DNA of 64,000 nt from Letharia columbiana (lineage: Eukaryota > Ascomycota > Lecanoromycetes > Lecanorales > Parmeliaceae). The notes beneath the pieces are model-generated. The model had not been told where the DNA came from. It was given only the letters and a program-made list of their open reading frames with translations, and did not search any database. A program made the position numbers and the translations under genes. Location: NCBI RefSeq assembly GCF_014066305.1, contig NW_023501084.1, positions 248,001 to 312,000 of the forward strand, given 5' to 3'. Positions 22,361 to 34,246 of this stretch are shown here, in pieces. Every line of letters starts with the position of its first letter. The first letter of the stretch is position 1.

Positions 22361-23323
22361 TCAGTCTCTTATCCCCTTGGCCATGTAGTCGACCTGCCTT
22401 GCCATGCCGCCTGCTGCTTCGGGAATGCTACCCTCGTCTAAAGCGCCCGGCTCCTCACGGTCTGTTACCATGCCCTCGGCCATCCATCCGACCTGTTTCG
22501 CCATCCCACTGGCAGCCTCTGGAAGACTGCTCTCGTCCAACGGCGTCCCATGCCCTTCCCTTTCAACGGTCTCTTTCTCCTTCCCATTGATCGTCTCGTA
22601 GAGAGCTTTCAACATCACAGTACTGCCCGTCATCACCAGTGCGCTCATGGTGAAGAGCCCCACCCGGCCCTTCGTACCCACCATGTCGAAGATCGGATAG
22701 GGATAGAATCCGTTATGCTGCGCACACGTTTCAACCCACGGCCAGTACAAAAAGGCGATAACGCTGGACAAGGCGAAGGCTTGGGTCGTGGAGACGGTCC
22801 ATGGTGGAGAGAAGAGTAGCAGGTCCACGGTCAGCAGGATGCTGGGGATGGCGTGGAAACTCAGATCGGCCAGGAGAGGGAGCTGCGCCCAGTCCGGTAT
22901 GACTAAACTCTTGTCCACGGTGCGGAGGGTCCAGTAGAGGATGCTGATGAGCACTTCGAGTGGCGTGGTGCATATCGACAGCGTGTTTTTCAAGCGGAAG
23001 AGGGTGGGGGATGAGCTTAAATCTGCTAGAGCGCCGGTGGAGAAGGTGAGGACGGCGAGGGCGAGGCCAATGATGGTCAGGAATTGGAAGTGCCAGCCGT
23101 AGGAATCATTGATTGGGTTTGGGTTGTCGGAGAGGTATTTGAAGGAGTAGAAGAAGGAGGAGAGGCCGATGATCTGTGGGAAGAGTTTAGTGGATAGGCA
23201 GAGGGGAGAGGATGAAGAAGGGAAGGGAGGGAAAGGAAAGGAAAGGTAAGGTACGTGGATGAGGGCGGAGAGGGAAGTGGGGGCGGGGGAGGAGAGGCGC
23301 TGGAGAGGATGCTTCTCGCTCAT
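22361..23323 (-). CDS. FAR-17a/AIG1-like membrane protein
   Basis: Multi-helix membrane protein of 293 residues related to androgen-induced AIG1/FAR-17a; animal AIG1 members hydrolyse fatty acid esters of hydroxy fatty acids, and the fungal role is unknown. Exons 23323-23255 and 23173-22361 flank an 81 bp intron that is a multiple of three, so an unspliced reading stays open. Splicing gives SALIH/IIGLSSFFYSFKYL. About six hydrophobic segments follow, with family features WTLRTVDKS, a His in LSFHAIPSILLTVDLLLFSPPW, and YWPWVETCAQHNGFYPYPIFD. The C-terminal tail holds two copies of a 27-residue unit (LDEsSLPEAAsGMAkQVgWMAeGM type) that is not part of the family core. Convergent with IRE1, divergent from the Zn2Cys6 gene. 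Confidence 0.85.
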   Translation of the reverse strand: MSEKHPLQRLSSPAPTSLSALIHVPYLSFPFPPFPSSSSPLCLSTKLFPQIIGLSSFFYSFKYLSDNPNPINDSYGWHFQFLTIIGLALAVLTFSTGALADLSSSPTLFRLKNTLSICTTPLEVLISILYWTLRTVDKSLVIPDWAQLPLLADLSFHAIPSILLTVDLLLFSPPWTVSTTQAFALSSVIAFLYWPWVETCAQHNGFYPYPIFDMVGTKGRVGLFTMSALVMTGSTVMLKALYETINGKEKETVEREGHGTPLDESSLPEAASGMAKQVGWMAEGMVTDREEPGALDEGSIPEAAGGMARQVDYMAKGIRD

Positions 23324-24240
23324 TTTTATCTTATCGGCGGGGGGGCAAGGAAGAGCTGCAGACCAGTGCTGGATTGTTTTTCAATACAATAGAATAAAGT
23401 AAGGTATGGTAAGGTAAGGTAAGTAAGGTGAGGATGAGCTCGGCAGCTTATTCGGAGGAAGAGAGACGGGTGGACGGCAAGGACAAGTCACAGACGGGAA
23501 GCAATAGATACATTAGCCGGAACCTAATTGGGAATAGCTCTTCTCAACTTACATGTATGCTAAGCGATCTAATCTAATCTCGCCAAGACTTTCCCAATTT
23601 CCCGGGGGGACATATTAGAAAATGGTTTGCTGGGAAGTGATGATGCATAATTGCATAGAATGTAATGCATTACTCCATCATGCAACCACCTTTTCCAACA
23701 TATTTCTGCATCCATCTTCCTGCAAGTGATCAATTTATCGTTGAATATTTGTAATGTTTAGCCTGACCTTGCGAATTGCTCCTCTTGCAACTTCTCTCTT
23801 TCGACAAGACCTTCGAAGTATTCTAGACCCTCAACTAATGCAAGCCAACTCAGGCCCACCGCCCTGAGCGCCCTTATCGTTTGGAAGGACCAAAAGACTA
23901 GTGCTCCTGGCTGCGGGTGCGCGCTCGTCTCACCTCCGAACCTGTTTACCATGAACTCCTGCCGCTGCATCAACCCTTCCGTCTGTCCATATCCCTTTCT
24001 ACCGCGTGTGCCTGGAGAAAGAAAAAAAGAAAAAAAGAAAACAAGAGAAGAAAAACCCTTCGAATATACCTTCTTTCCCCCCCATCAAGCTTCTTCATCA
24101 AATCAGCCTTACCCCACCAAAAAGATGACTCTTCCGCCTTGATCAATCCACCCCGGATCTTTCACCAAGCCTAGCTTAAACCCTAGAGCTGCAATTACCA
24201 AGAGCCTCAAATCAGTTTCCATCTCCAGCTGTACATTGCC
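23324..24240. promoter_or_regulatory. Divergent promoter region with AAGGT repeats
   Basis: About 920 bp between the FAR-17a-like and transcription-factor starts. AAGGT-type repeats occur at 23397-23430, and a purine-rich tract (GAAAAAAAG) at 24020-24050 may belong to the 5' leader. No gene supported. Confidence 0.5.
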
Positions 24241-26803
24241 ATGCCTCGACCTAAGAAGCCAGGAAGCGCGGAGCCCAAGAAGCGCAGTCGCAATGGCTGC
24301 TGGTGAGTTGGGAAGAATCTACATCACACCGATCACTGCTGAACACGCCAGGCCCTGTAAGAACCGCAAGATCAAGTGTGGAGAAGAACGACCAAAATGT
24401 GACAACTGTGAACGCCAGGGCGAGACGTGTGACTACAGCATACGTCTGAACTGGGAAGGGCGGTCAAAGAGGAAAGGAAGCAATGAAACTCAGGCCTCCT
24501 CCAACGCAACCTCTCCGCCGGCCAAGCTTCATCGTTCGCCCAGCTCCCAAGATACTGTCTCAACCACTTCCACCGTCTCGACCATAAGGGAACTCAGTCC
24601 GAACCCAGCAACCGGCTTCATGCCCACACAATATGCCAGTCCAAACTACACGAGCTCGCATCCTGCTCAGTCGTCTCCCTACCGGGACCACATCTCAACG
24701 GCACAATTGAGCCGCATCCGCGATCAAGGCACCGGCACATATCCATCTCCAGCCGACTCCAGCATGGAGAGCCCTCCTCTCCCGAATCCTTCAAATCTAC
24801 CCTACGGCGGCCATCATCATTCCTTGTCCAATGGTGGGATGCCTCCCCCCTTCCAGAGCCCACAGTTCTCCTTCCCGAACCACATCAACCCGTATGAGAC
24901 TCCAGGTGCAGCCTTTGCAGATCATACAGCGAAGAAACTACGTCTCAGCCCTTCTATAGATTCATCAGACGCTTATCCAAAAAATCCGGCCTTCCCACCC
25001 AGCAACTTCGCCGCGGCGAGACAAATGAAGTTGGGTCCGATGATATCTCCGCAGTCCATGCGATATCAGTCGTCGAGTCCATCCAATGGAAGTGTGCGTG
25101 TGCCTCTTACGCCAGCAGCTTCGTCTGCGGGTTCTGAAGACATCCATCAATCAATGACGGGACCCTCGCCACAGCAGCTACAAGACTCTAATGACTTCCG
25201 CCGCTTGTCTGTAAAGTCCCTACTGTCGGAAGACTCGCCAGCCGACTCAGCGAGCAGCAGTGATAGTGTCTTCCCCGGGAAATTGAACATTGGCCCTTTC
25301 CACTACCAGAAGACAACGTACGGCGTTGATCGTGGTTTCCCCGATCTCGATCTGCCTCACAACAATGACATGATAGCACTGAGTGGTGTGACGCCGACCA
25401 TGGGCATAGCCGATCTTGACAGGAACGAAGCTGATCTCGGCAATGAAGATTTGTACTCAGAGTTTGGGTTTGGTCTAAACGCATCAGAAGGGTTCAATGA
25501 AGGTTCGGGCTATTACGCCAGCCCAGTCACGGTCAGCATTTCCAGGTCCTTGGAACCATTACCGCCAACGCTCCAAGACAATCCAATGAACCTACTCTAC
25601 TTTCACCATTTCGTCAACCACACTGCGAGGATGCTCGTTCCACACGATTGCTCCGAGAATCCATTCAAGAGCATCCTGCCCCAGAGTGCGTACAGTGACA
25701 CCTCTGCTTGAGCTCGCTAGCTGACAGCGCACGCAGTGGCTATACACGACACGAATCTCCTGAATCTAATACTAACATACTCCGCCAGTCATCGATCGCG
25801 CTTACTCAATCATCCTGAACCAATAACCAGAATCGCACTTTGGGTTCAAGACGTCTTCCCTGCTCTTCGACGTACACTCAGCGACCCTAGCGGTCACATA
25901 TCCAACAGCAATCTTGCGACAGCTATATTGCTAGCATCGCTCGAGATCGTGAACCCAAGCACTTTTGAGGTGAAAGTCCCTTGGCAGCAGCATCTCCACA
26001 TTGCCCGACGAATGATCTTAGCTCGAGGCGGTGCCAATTCCGTGCACCGTAGGGACAAAGCCTCGTATTTTCTCACTCGATGGTTCGCCTACCTGGACGT
26101 GATGGGTAGCCTGAGTGGTGGAAGGAACGATCGACCTCTCTTCAGCGGCGACTACTGGGCGACCGATAGCTCGGATAAAGACCAAGACTACCAAATTGAT
26201 TGCCTACTCGGCTTTACCAGTCGCTGTGTGTCCATCCTTGCTAAGATCGCTGAACTGGCTCGAAATTGTGAAAACGAGCGCATAGATCCGGCTGGCTATG
26301 TCAGAGAGGACTGGCAGCCGTCAGTGGAGACTAGGAAAGAGGCAGAGAGGTTGAAAGCTGATCTAATGGAAGCCAGGATGCACAGATACCAAGGTTGTCC
26401 ACATCGACGAGCAAGTACGCAGATCGAGGACAGCTCTTACAATCTCGAGCTTGTCACCACCAACGAAGCCTTCCATCACGCCGGCCTGATCCACGTGAAC
26501 CGCAGGGTGCTGGGTAAATCATCCATGGACCCGGAAGTACAATTTGCAGTCCACGAGATCGTCAGCGCGCTGTACAAAGTGCGCAAAGGTGGCACTGCGG
26601 AAGGTTGTCTGCTGTTCCCAATGTTTACTGCGGGTTGCGACGCGCAGGAACCGGAGCAGCGTGAGAGGATCATGGAGAGACTGAAGAGGATGGAAGGACT
26701 GGGTATGAGCCATGTGAGGAAGGCAAGGGCCCTCATGGAGAAGGTTTGGGAGACTGGACGGCCCTGGGAGACCTTGGTCACTGGGGAAGACTTCTTCGGA
26801 TGA
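24241..26803 (+). CDS. Zn2Cys6 fungal transcription factor
   Basis: Predicted nuclear DNA-binding regulator of 820 residues. Exons 24241-24302, 24352-25685 and 25737-26803. The first intron splits the zinc cluster; joined, the cysteines are C20-x2-C23-x6-C30-x6-C37-x2-C40-x6-C47, a complete binuclear cluster with basic residues between (KNRKIK). A long serine/proline-rich middle region follows. The C-terminal regulatory domain (FHHFVNHTARMLVPH, LLNLILTYSASHRSRLLNHPEP, WQQHLHIARRMILARGG) looks like the fungal-specific Fungal_trans_2 type. The second join gives FKSILPQ/MAIHDTN. The target pathway cannot be told from sequence. Confidence 0.92.
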
Positions 26804-28226
26804 TCTACTGTTGCGTCTACCGCGCGATAAACATGGAGGAGATACGATGTGACCTGGTTGCGTCTTTTGGTTGCTTGTACAGCTGTTGGCAATCTGTTTC
26901 ATCATGACTGACGGATCTTAGGGATAGCGAGGCGTTGTGTGACACATTGATAGCGTGCAGATACCCAAAATCCGACCATTGTTCTTAGCAAGTGAGTTCA
27001 TTCCACGCATGAGTTGCATCTTATGTGGTGGGTGGAAGTGATAGTGCCACAAACTGCTTGGCGCAAAGGCTTCCCCAGCCATCGTACCCCCTGCTACCGT
27101 GTCGACCTCGATGGCCAAGGCCTGCAACCGGTTATCACTCAAGAGTCATTCCGCATCGGACACTACAGCCATCAAGCCCTCCAAATGAGCACAACAGTGA
27201 CCCTTTGGTACGTGGACACTCATCTAACGCTCATTGAACATATAGCGAAGCTCGACGACGCAGATACACGTCACACACATCACATCCCGCGATATCGATG
27301 CGTTGTCCAGCATGTTACCACCTTACCGAACCGCTTCCACATCTCTTACTCTGGTACGTCCGCCCCGTCCTCGTTCTCCCGCCACTGCCGCTTTTGTCTA
27401 TGATGAGAAATTCAGTCAATACCCTGACGCTACACCTCCGGTGCGGCGACCCGTGAGGGTTTCATTCATATGTTTTAATTCCTGAGATTAATCTTTCCCG
27501 TGCCCTATGCCATCGTACAACTCTGGGGTCTACATCCGCTGATTCTGGAGCCCGTGATAACAGAGGGACGGGGTTTGACAACTTTGGGCAGTCGTTGGTG
27601 ATGGTTGGCGAGTTTGAACGGGCTTGAAGCGTGAGGAGGAGGAGGAGGAGGGAGTGTGGGCTTCGAAGCATTGTCGGTGCTAGGGAGGTGGGGATGTATC
27701 GTTGCGTCTGTGCGGTTTGAGGGGGAAGAGAAGATGGAAACGGCGGTGTGGGAGAAGGCATTCGTTCGTTATGTATCTAAGTCGCAGTCTTCATCGCAGC
27801 GTCATGACGAGTGCACCGATGAGGCGGGGTTGAGATTGTCTGATGCATTACAATAAACAGACGGAGACGGGTCATCATCCAAACCTTGAGATTTGAAGTC
27901 ATGGATATATGCCTAAACAGTTCTCTAATACTTATCTGTCTCCCTGGGCTATTCTCTCTTTCAAGCCTTGATGCGTAAGACCGCTAGATTTAGAAACCGG
28001 GATTTAGATAGCTGTTGACACATGCGTAATTAACATGGTGTACTCTCTCTTTCAAGCCTTGATAGGTAAGACCGCTAGATTTAGAAACCGATTTAGATAG
28101 CTGTTGACACATGCGTAATTAACATGGTGTACATCATCAACACTGTGTTCTTTTCGGCAGAAGCCTCCGAAACTCCAAGGCAAGGCGCCGCAACCAAGTC
28201 GATCTCCATAAGCAATCGTATCGCCC
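26804..28226. other. Convergent intergenic region
   Basis: No supported gene. It contains the 91 bp tandem duplication listed separately and several short frames without start context or homology that I recognise. Confidence 0.6.
27953..28132 (+). repeat. Tandem duplication, unit about 91 bp
   Basis: Two near-identical copies starting with CTCTCTTTCAAGCCTTGAT and ending with TAATTAACATGGTGTA. The second copy differs by a two-base deletion and a couple of substitutions. It lies just past the iminopeptidase stop codon. Confidence 0.9.
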
Positions 28227-29799
28227 TCAATCAATCGTATCGTCCCTCAACGCGAACAGCTGCTTCAGCAACTCATCCGTCCTGTGGACCAACGCGTCAT
28301 GATACAGCACGTTCGTCACAAACGTCTTGCAGCGCCCGATCCGCGACGCCGTCTCGCGCGCGAAGTCGAAATCGACATACATGTCCTCGACGAACGTGGC
28401 CGCGTACACGGGCACCTCGTTCGCCGCCAGCCGCGCCCCCGTCGTACAGCGCCGGCCAGTCCGGGAAGCGCGCGAGCCGGTCCGCGACGTCGGCGAGGCC
28501 GCGCAGCTCGGCGAAGTCGGCGAACATGGCGCGCGAGACCGATTCGCCGGTGAAGAGGACGGGGTCGGGCCCGTCGAGGGGGGAGGCGGGCGAAGTCGGG
28601 GTGGTGCGCCAGGCAGCGGTCGGCGGCCCAGGCGGGGGCGGTCCCCTGGGCGTAGATGGGCTCGTGCAGCAGGGCGTACAGCGGGGCCGTGTCGAAGGGG
28701 GATCATGGCGCCGAAGGCGGCGAGGGTGGGCCGGGTGAAGAAGCCGGATTGGTTCAGGTCGCTGGTGAAGCGTGTGATCATGTCGTGCACGCTGTCCATG
28801 GAGCCGTGGAAACCGAAGTGCATGCCGAGCTGGCGTAAGCGCAGCACGGACAGCGTCCCGCCGCTGGGAAGCTTGACGTCTTCTTCTTTTTGGATGTGGC
28901 GGACGATATCCTTGACCCGGTGGATGTCTTCGGGATACTTTTGGTAGTAGATTTCGTTCCGCTGCTTGACCTTGCGGAACAGCCTGTTGTACACCGGGTA
29001 CGGGTCTCGGACGAGGGGAGGCAGACCACCAACGGTGAAGACTTCTTGCAATCCCTCCGGAAACCTGGAGAGGTAATTCACGGCGCAGAATCCACCGAAG
29101 CTCACGCCCATGATCGACCACTTCTTCTTCTCTTCCGGAAAGTCTGATGTCAAGGTCTTACGAATCGCCTCACAGTCCTTGACGATGCTGTCTGCGCGGA
29201 AGTTCTTCAGTAAATCGGCTTGCTGTGCGGGTCCGCCTTCACTGGCTAGTGTCCGCGCCGTAATGGTACTGCTTAACCCTGTACCACGCTGATCGAGGAA
29301 GAGAATCTGGTATCCCTTGTCAAGGACATAGTTTGTCCACTAGCATGTTTTGGAGTCAACAGATTTTGTTTCTCGATAATATTTCGACTCACAACACGCG
29401 CTTAGGAGTTGAAATCGGCTTACAGCGTAACTCTGCGGGCTTTTACATGACATCCCAGGACCGCCTTGGAGATAGAGGACTAAAAGAAGTCTCGTGTCAA
29501 CGACGCATTAGGCCGTTCCGAGGGGAGTGATCCGTACACCATGGAGGCTGCCTGACCTCTTTCTTACTCGCATCCACCGGCTTCTCAAACCTCTCGACAC
29601 TCCTCGCGAACAGGCGCAAACTGCCGCTCTGGGGTTTCGCGTAGTCTTTGGGAACCTCAAAGAACAGCTCGGAGACGTTCAATCTTCCTGGCATCTGATG
29701 GGTCCTCTTTCCCAGCAGTTTCGCGGCGGACATGTTGGCTTGGAGGGAAACGCCGCCGGCGCCCGGTGCGAAAAGCGAGGTTTGTTCCACTCGGGTCAT
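28227..29799 (-). CDS. Prolyl iminopeptidase-type alpha/beta hydrolase (S33), with three homopolymer frame breaks
   Basis: Predicted peptidase releasing N-terminal proline, about 475 residues. Exons 29799-29538, 29479-29424, 29339-28227. Joins give PPWF/LYLQGGPG (oxyanion loop) and SPQSYA/WTNYVLDKGYQILFLDQRGTG. The nucleophile elbow GVSFGG is at 29092-29109; the late FVEDMYVDFD and NVLYHDAL supply likely Asp and His. Between about 28700 and 28440 the family sequence moves through three frames, each change at a run one base too long: G5 28697-28701, G6 28578-28583, C5 28436-28440. The three extra bases add up to one codon, so the frame re-enters and a plain translation stays open but has about 90 wrong residues. 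The 3' half is far more GC-rich than the 5' half. Confidence 0.9.
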
Positions 29800-31122
29800 G
29801 GTGGGGTTGTGCAATGGTGCATTGAGCGCGGTCCAGCGTCCTTTTCTAGTTCCAGATAGTTGGCGGATTAAACTTCAGACAAAAGCCACATCGAGCTAAC
29901 CAGATTGAGTATAGCAGATATGGCCTCTTGGCAAAATGAAGTCTTTGGTAACATGAAATGTATCCATCACTATTATTAAAGCACCCGCACATACCCAAGT
30001 CGCTACGCCTGACCCTCCAATGGCTACCACTGCCACCCACCCATAGGTCGCTTGGTAAATACATCACAATGTCGAAGGATTGCGTTGTCCAGGTTGTAAC
30101 ATCCTTCACCCATCCGGCAGACCGCTTTATGCCCACGAGTTTCCCACACGATCACAGCCGCAAATCTTCTTCTTTCGACAGCAGTGATTCCCGTTCTTTG
30201 GTCTTCGCCATGTCCATAGTAATTGTCTTTTCTAGACTGAACTCCGTCTGTTTTCGTCCTAGACAAACGGCACACCTACCACCACCATGTTCAAGCCGTG
30301 CCGCTAACGGCCAGCCAAGTCATAAAGCAAAGCGTGCAATGGATTTTCCGAGAAGATGTCCATCTCGTGGGAACGCGATACCGAGCAAATATCATAATTG
30401 TGGTATGAGATACGACAAAAGCGAAAGGGGACTAATCTATGGCGATCGTGTTTCACCTGCTACTAGGTACGCAGCAGATGCTAGTCATCAGCTCCCACGA
30501 AAAGTAAACACACATGCTGCAGATCGATCGGGGACACGAGGTACAGGCAGCTGGATGACATTAAACCTGTCGCCCTGCGAGGCATGTCACCCACGAGCTT
30601 TTCGACATAACGATTGAGAAATTGTGGTCGATGCCATCTGCTGAGTGGCATTGGCCCATCAATCCATATCACCATAGCTTCAAGCTGATTCTACGCAGAA
30701 ATTTGGATAGCCTGTCTTCGGGGAAGGCGAACCGCAATGTCAGATTCACAAAGTCCGCGAGGGTACAATAGAGCCCATGTACACATGCCATACTATCTAC
30801 GTATGAACTGTATTCGCAGCTTCATTACAAGTCCCAAGCTCAGCGAAAAATGTCAGAGGAGCGCGGAGAAACCGCAATCGGGTCGCAAAACAATTGTCTC
30901 CAGTATAACGGAATTACAGTATAAAGGGTATGCGTGTCGCAAGACCACGGTAGTGGAGAATTGGATAGGCCGGCAGACTAACTGGCAAGATAAGTTTAAG
31001 GGGGGGACGGGGAGGGCGAGGGAAATAGATGTTTGATCGACCATACTGCTGATACTTCCCCGAGCTCTCGCAAACTGAGAGCGCATCTACGAAGTTCTCT
31101 CCTCCATGCCCAATACCCTTCC
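29800..31122. other. Intergenic, no supported gene
   Basis: A long plus-strand frame (about 29958-30617) lacks coding-like composition and start context. I see no RNA gene or repeat. Confidence 0.5.
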
Positions 31123-31868
31123 CTACTCCCCACTCTCCATCGCATCTCGTTGATACAGAGCACCAAGCCCAGGCTCACGAGGCCCTTCGTCCTCCATCCG
31201 AGTATCATCATCCCCCTCCCACACCTCATCCTCTACATCCTCATCCTCAACAATCCAACCCATATCATCACCATCATCGTCATCATCGTCAACAACATCC
31301 TCCCGCTCTTCGTCATCATCTCCACCACTGCCCCCCACCACCATCTCCCCGACTTCCCCCAAGAAAATAAACTCGTCCTCACTCCTTCCCTCATTCCCAT
31401 CAAAGCTTCCATCTTCGCCCCCCTGATCACTCCACATGCCTACATCCCACTCACAAGTCGAGAACCAACCATCGACCCGCGTCAAATCGGACTGTCGACA
31501 CATACATCACATCAGAAAACCCGATTTGCTCTGGATTGATCCCATCTCCCATCTCCCCCCCGAAAAAGCCCCGAAAAAGAAAAACAAAGAAAGTGAGAAA
31601 AAAAACAGAGTGAGGGGGCAAAAAAACCAACCTCATGCCGCCCCCTACAAACCCCCTGCACCCCATCAATCGTCTCCACCTCCCACCCGCAGCGCGTACA
31701 CCGCCACATGCGATCCCGGGGATCGAACTGCACGCCCGTCGTGTTCTCCGGCGAGGGCGACCGGTAGGGATCGTAGTCGTCCGAGTCCGGGTTGGAAGTG
31801 GAGGAGGTAGGAGGGGGCGGGGTGAGGGTGCGGAGGAAGCGGAGCTCGTCGGTCGGGGTTGCGGGCAT
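31123..31868 (-). CDS. Small CxxC protein with acidic C-terminus
   Basis: Hypothetical protein of about 201 residues. Exon 1 (31868-31632) has a proline/serine-rich start and then RMWRCTRCGWEVE, a CxxC knuckle preceded by tryptophan. Exon 2 (31491-31123) opens SDLTRVDGWFSTCEWDVGMW and continues into a long Asp/Glu tract. The intron (31492-31631, donor GTTGGT) is inferred from frame continuity; a nearby donor is possible. The aromatic-cysteine pattern suggests a small zinc-binding fold, which is inference. I do not recognise a named family. Confidence 0.6.
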
Positions 31869-33733
31869 GATGGGTCGGGTCGGCTGGAGCGGAGTGGGGT
31901 GGATTGGACTGGGCTGTGGCGGCGGTTGGCGTGGGTGTTTGGGGAGAGTGAGATATGTGATTTGTGTGTTGTGTGTGTGTGGTTTGATTAGTTGACGGGT
32001 GAGGGAGGGCTACCGGGGCTTGGGGGAAGGGGGGGGGTCCAAAGTGAGGTGAGCTGTAGCTAAATCGAGTGGGGGTTTATGCAGGGGTTGCAGGGGTGAG
32101 TGGGTGGGTGGGTGCTGTCTGTCTGTCTGTCTGTACAGTATAGCATTCGCCCATCACTTCACCCCGGCCCCAAATTCCAGATCTCCCACACCGATGCACG
32201 CAGCGCTAATAACGAGGCCGCAGATCCATGACACCCTGAACACTACGCCCAAATGGCCCATTACTGCCCCCCCCCCACATTTGACAAACGAAAGACTCCC
32301 CTACCCACCACCACCCTCCCCACCCATCAACCTCCCCCTCTTCCTCACCCCGCGCTCAAAATCCCCCTCCACCTCCCCAACCTCCCTCCCTCCCCATCGT
32401 CGTCGTCGCTCGTCCACCCCGCTTGCGTGTGAACCTGACCCGTTTCCTCGCTCCCGTGTCCAACCCCAGCCTCTCGATCGTTCCGGCGTCGCCGAAGCGG
32501 GCGCGCCGGCCGCCGGCGCAGGCTCGGATGACGACGGAGCTCCGGTCTGGGGCGATCTTCGTGATTACGCCACTGGTCCAGGGGGTGCGGGGCATGGCGG
32601 TGGGGGGGACTTTGGGTGGTGGGTTGGGTTTTGGGTGAAGGTGGTGGTGGTGGTGGTGAGGGGGAGGAGAGAATATGGATAGGCAAGTTAGACTTGGACG
32701 GCGCGGTTTGGAAAGGGGAGATGTGCGATCTAGATGGTGTGCGGAGGACGATTCGAGTGCTTTGGACAAGAGTGCGGTATGATTTCGGTATCGCGGTTCT
32801 CGATTATGGGTCTGAGTCAGAAGATGAAAAAATGGGCTGGCTCTTTCTTTACATGCTCAAAAAGCTTTGAGATGAACAGAACTCACACGCTCGCTTGAAA
32901 GAGGCGGAGCAGGGCACCTCTCATCCTCCGCTGTTTTCGTTTTATTTTTTTCGAAGAAAGAAGGAAAGGAAAAAGCGTCGTCTCAGAAATCTTCCCGTGC
33001 AACAGCGATCAGCCAATCATGTTGTATCGAGTCCGCCTTGTTTCGTGAGGAGCGTTTGCAATCGGGCGGCACATGCGGGATCAATGCCGGCCGGGCATTT
33101 TATTACCTAGTCCTTGCAGAGTCATCACCGCCCTATTTCGAGCCGGGCAGGTAGGCAGGAGTCGTGGCGTAGCTGTCGGTGCGTCACTTGGGTCTGTGGA
33201 TCGGTGACAGAGCTGCGGTTATGTGGAGGTGGGTGTGGTTGGAGGTGGAGGCGTTTTGGAGAAGTTGGCAGGGATTGCGCGGTCGTTGATCTGAGTTGAG
33301 TTGAGTTGCGTGCTGCGCTGATGAAACGGTTTGAAATGGGAACTGGGGGGCTGGAGTTGGGTGGTGTTTCGGAGGTGGCCTCTGAGTGATCAGGTAAGAA
33401 GCATTGGCCTTGCCAGAGACTCAAATAGGGTTGTACGGGGTGTGTTTTGGAAGGAGGGTGGGTGGGTGTAAAGAAGGGGGGGTCGGAGAAAAGTTGAGTC
33501 TGAGGTGCGAGTGATGGTTACTGGTCTACTTGCCCGAGGTGGGTCTGACTTCTTGGGTTTTACTTGCTAAAGATCGTCGTCCGAATGCCCGACTTGTTGT
33601 ACAGAGGTTCGACTCTTCCGACCGTAGCGTCCATCACTCCTGCAAGTACTACCAGCACAACTTGATCGAACTGTTCGATTCTTCATTGCAGAATCTTCCA
33701 GCATTCCTCACTCGTCACAAAGGCATTATAGCC
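31869..33733. other. Low-complexity intergenic region
   Basis: Simple repeats (GGGT near 32099-32113, GTCT near 32116-32134), proline-coding and GGT-rich runs. Several overlapping frames exist on both strands, none convincing. Confidence 0.55.
32099..32134 (+). repeat. GGGT and GTCT microsatellites
   Basis: GTGG/GGGT units followed by five GTCT units ending in GTACAG. Confidence 0.8.
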
Positions 33734-34246
33734 TCACTCGTATCTCCGCTCCACAGCATCCACTTCCATAAACCGGTCCTTACTAGTGTTGAAAACAACA
33801 TAGACAGGCAAATTCAACTCGACGCCTCTTTGCAACGCCGCCTTAGTCACGGCGGCCCTCGCTACGACGTTGGCGCAATCATGGTAAGGCTTGTCGAGCT
33901 TGATCGTGAGGGATGCAGGGCGCTCCGGAGTCTCGAACATCCTCGTCTTCACCACGCCCGGGTGCCGCGTGCGATCCGAGGTGTCGAGCTCCACCGTCGC
34001 CACTTCGAATTTCCCGGCCTCGTCCGATTTGAAGATCACGTAGACCCTGCTGGAGAATTCAATGCCCCTCTCGATGGCGTCGCGTGCCACCTCGGCGCGG
34101 GACGTTGTGACGTCGATGCAATCGTCGTAGGGCTCGTCGAGCGAGATCGTGAGGGATGGACCACGGACTGCCTTCTCGAACATCCTCGTCGTCACCCTGC
34201 CCCCGTACCGGGTGCCATGGGAGCTGCTTGCGGAGCTGGATGTCAT
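33734..34246 (-). CDS. Two-copy tandem-domain protein of unknown function
   Basis: Single-exon ORF of 170 residues with an ATG start. It is built of two related units: residues about 20-88 and 101-166. Both open TRMFE, share SLTIsLDePYdDC and SLTIkLDkPYhDC, an Ala/Arg-rich helix ending in ERGIEF or QRGVEL, and VYViF or VYVvF followed by an acidic end. The pattern of strand, Cys, helix and strand suggests a small alpha/beta domain, possibly forming an internal dimer. No signal peptide or membrane helix. The repeat itself is good evidence that this strand is coding. No family recognised. Confidence 0.7.
   Translation of the reverse strand: MTSSSASSSHGTRYGGRVTTRMFEKAVRGPSLTISLDEPYDDCIDVTTSRAEVARDAIERGIEFSSRVYVIFKSDEAGKFEVATVELDTSDRTRHPGVVKTRMFETPERPASLTIKLDKPYHDCANVVARAAVTKAALQRGVELNLPVYVVFNTSKDRFMEVDAVERRYE

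Noticed and set aside
29958..30617. Plus-strand frame of 219 codons
   Set aside because: Composition is not coding-like, no domain is visible, and start context is poor.
32104..32769. Overlapping frames on both strands, including a minus-strand frame from ATG 32595
   Set aside because: They arise from simple repeats and GC-rich text; the 79-codon minus-strand frame is possible but has no support.
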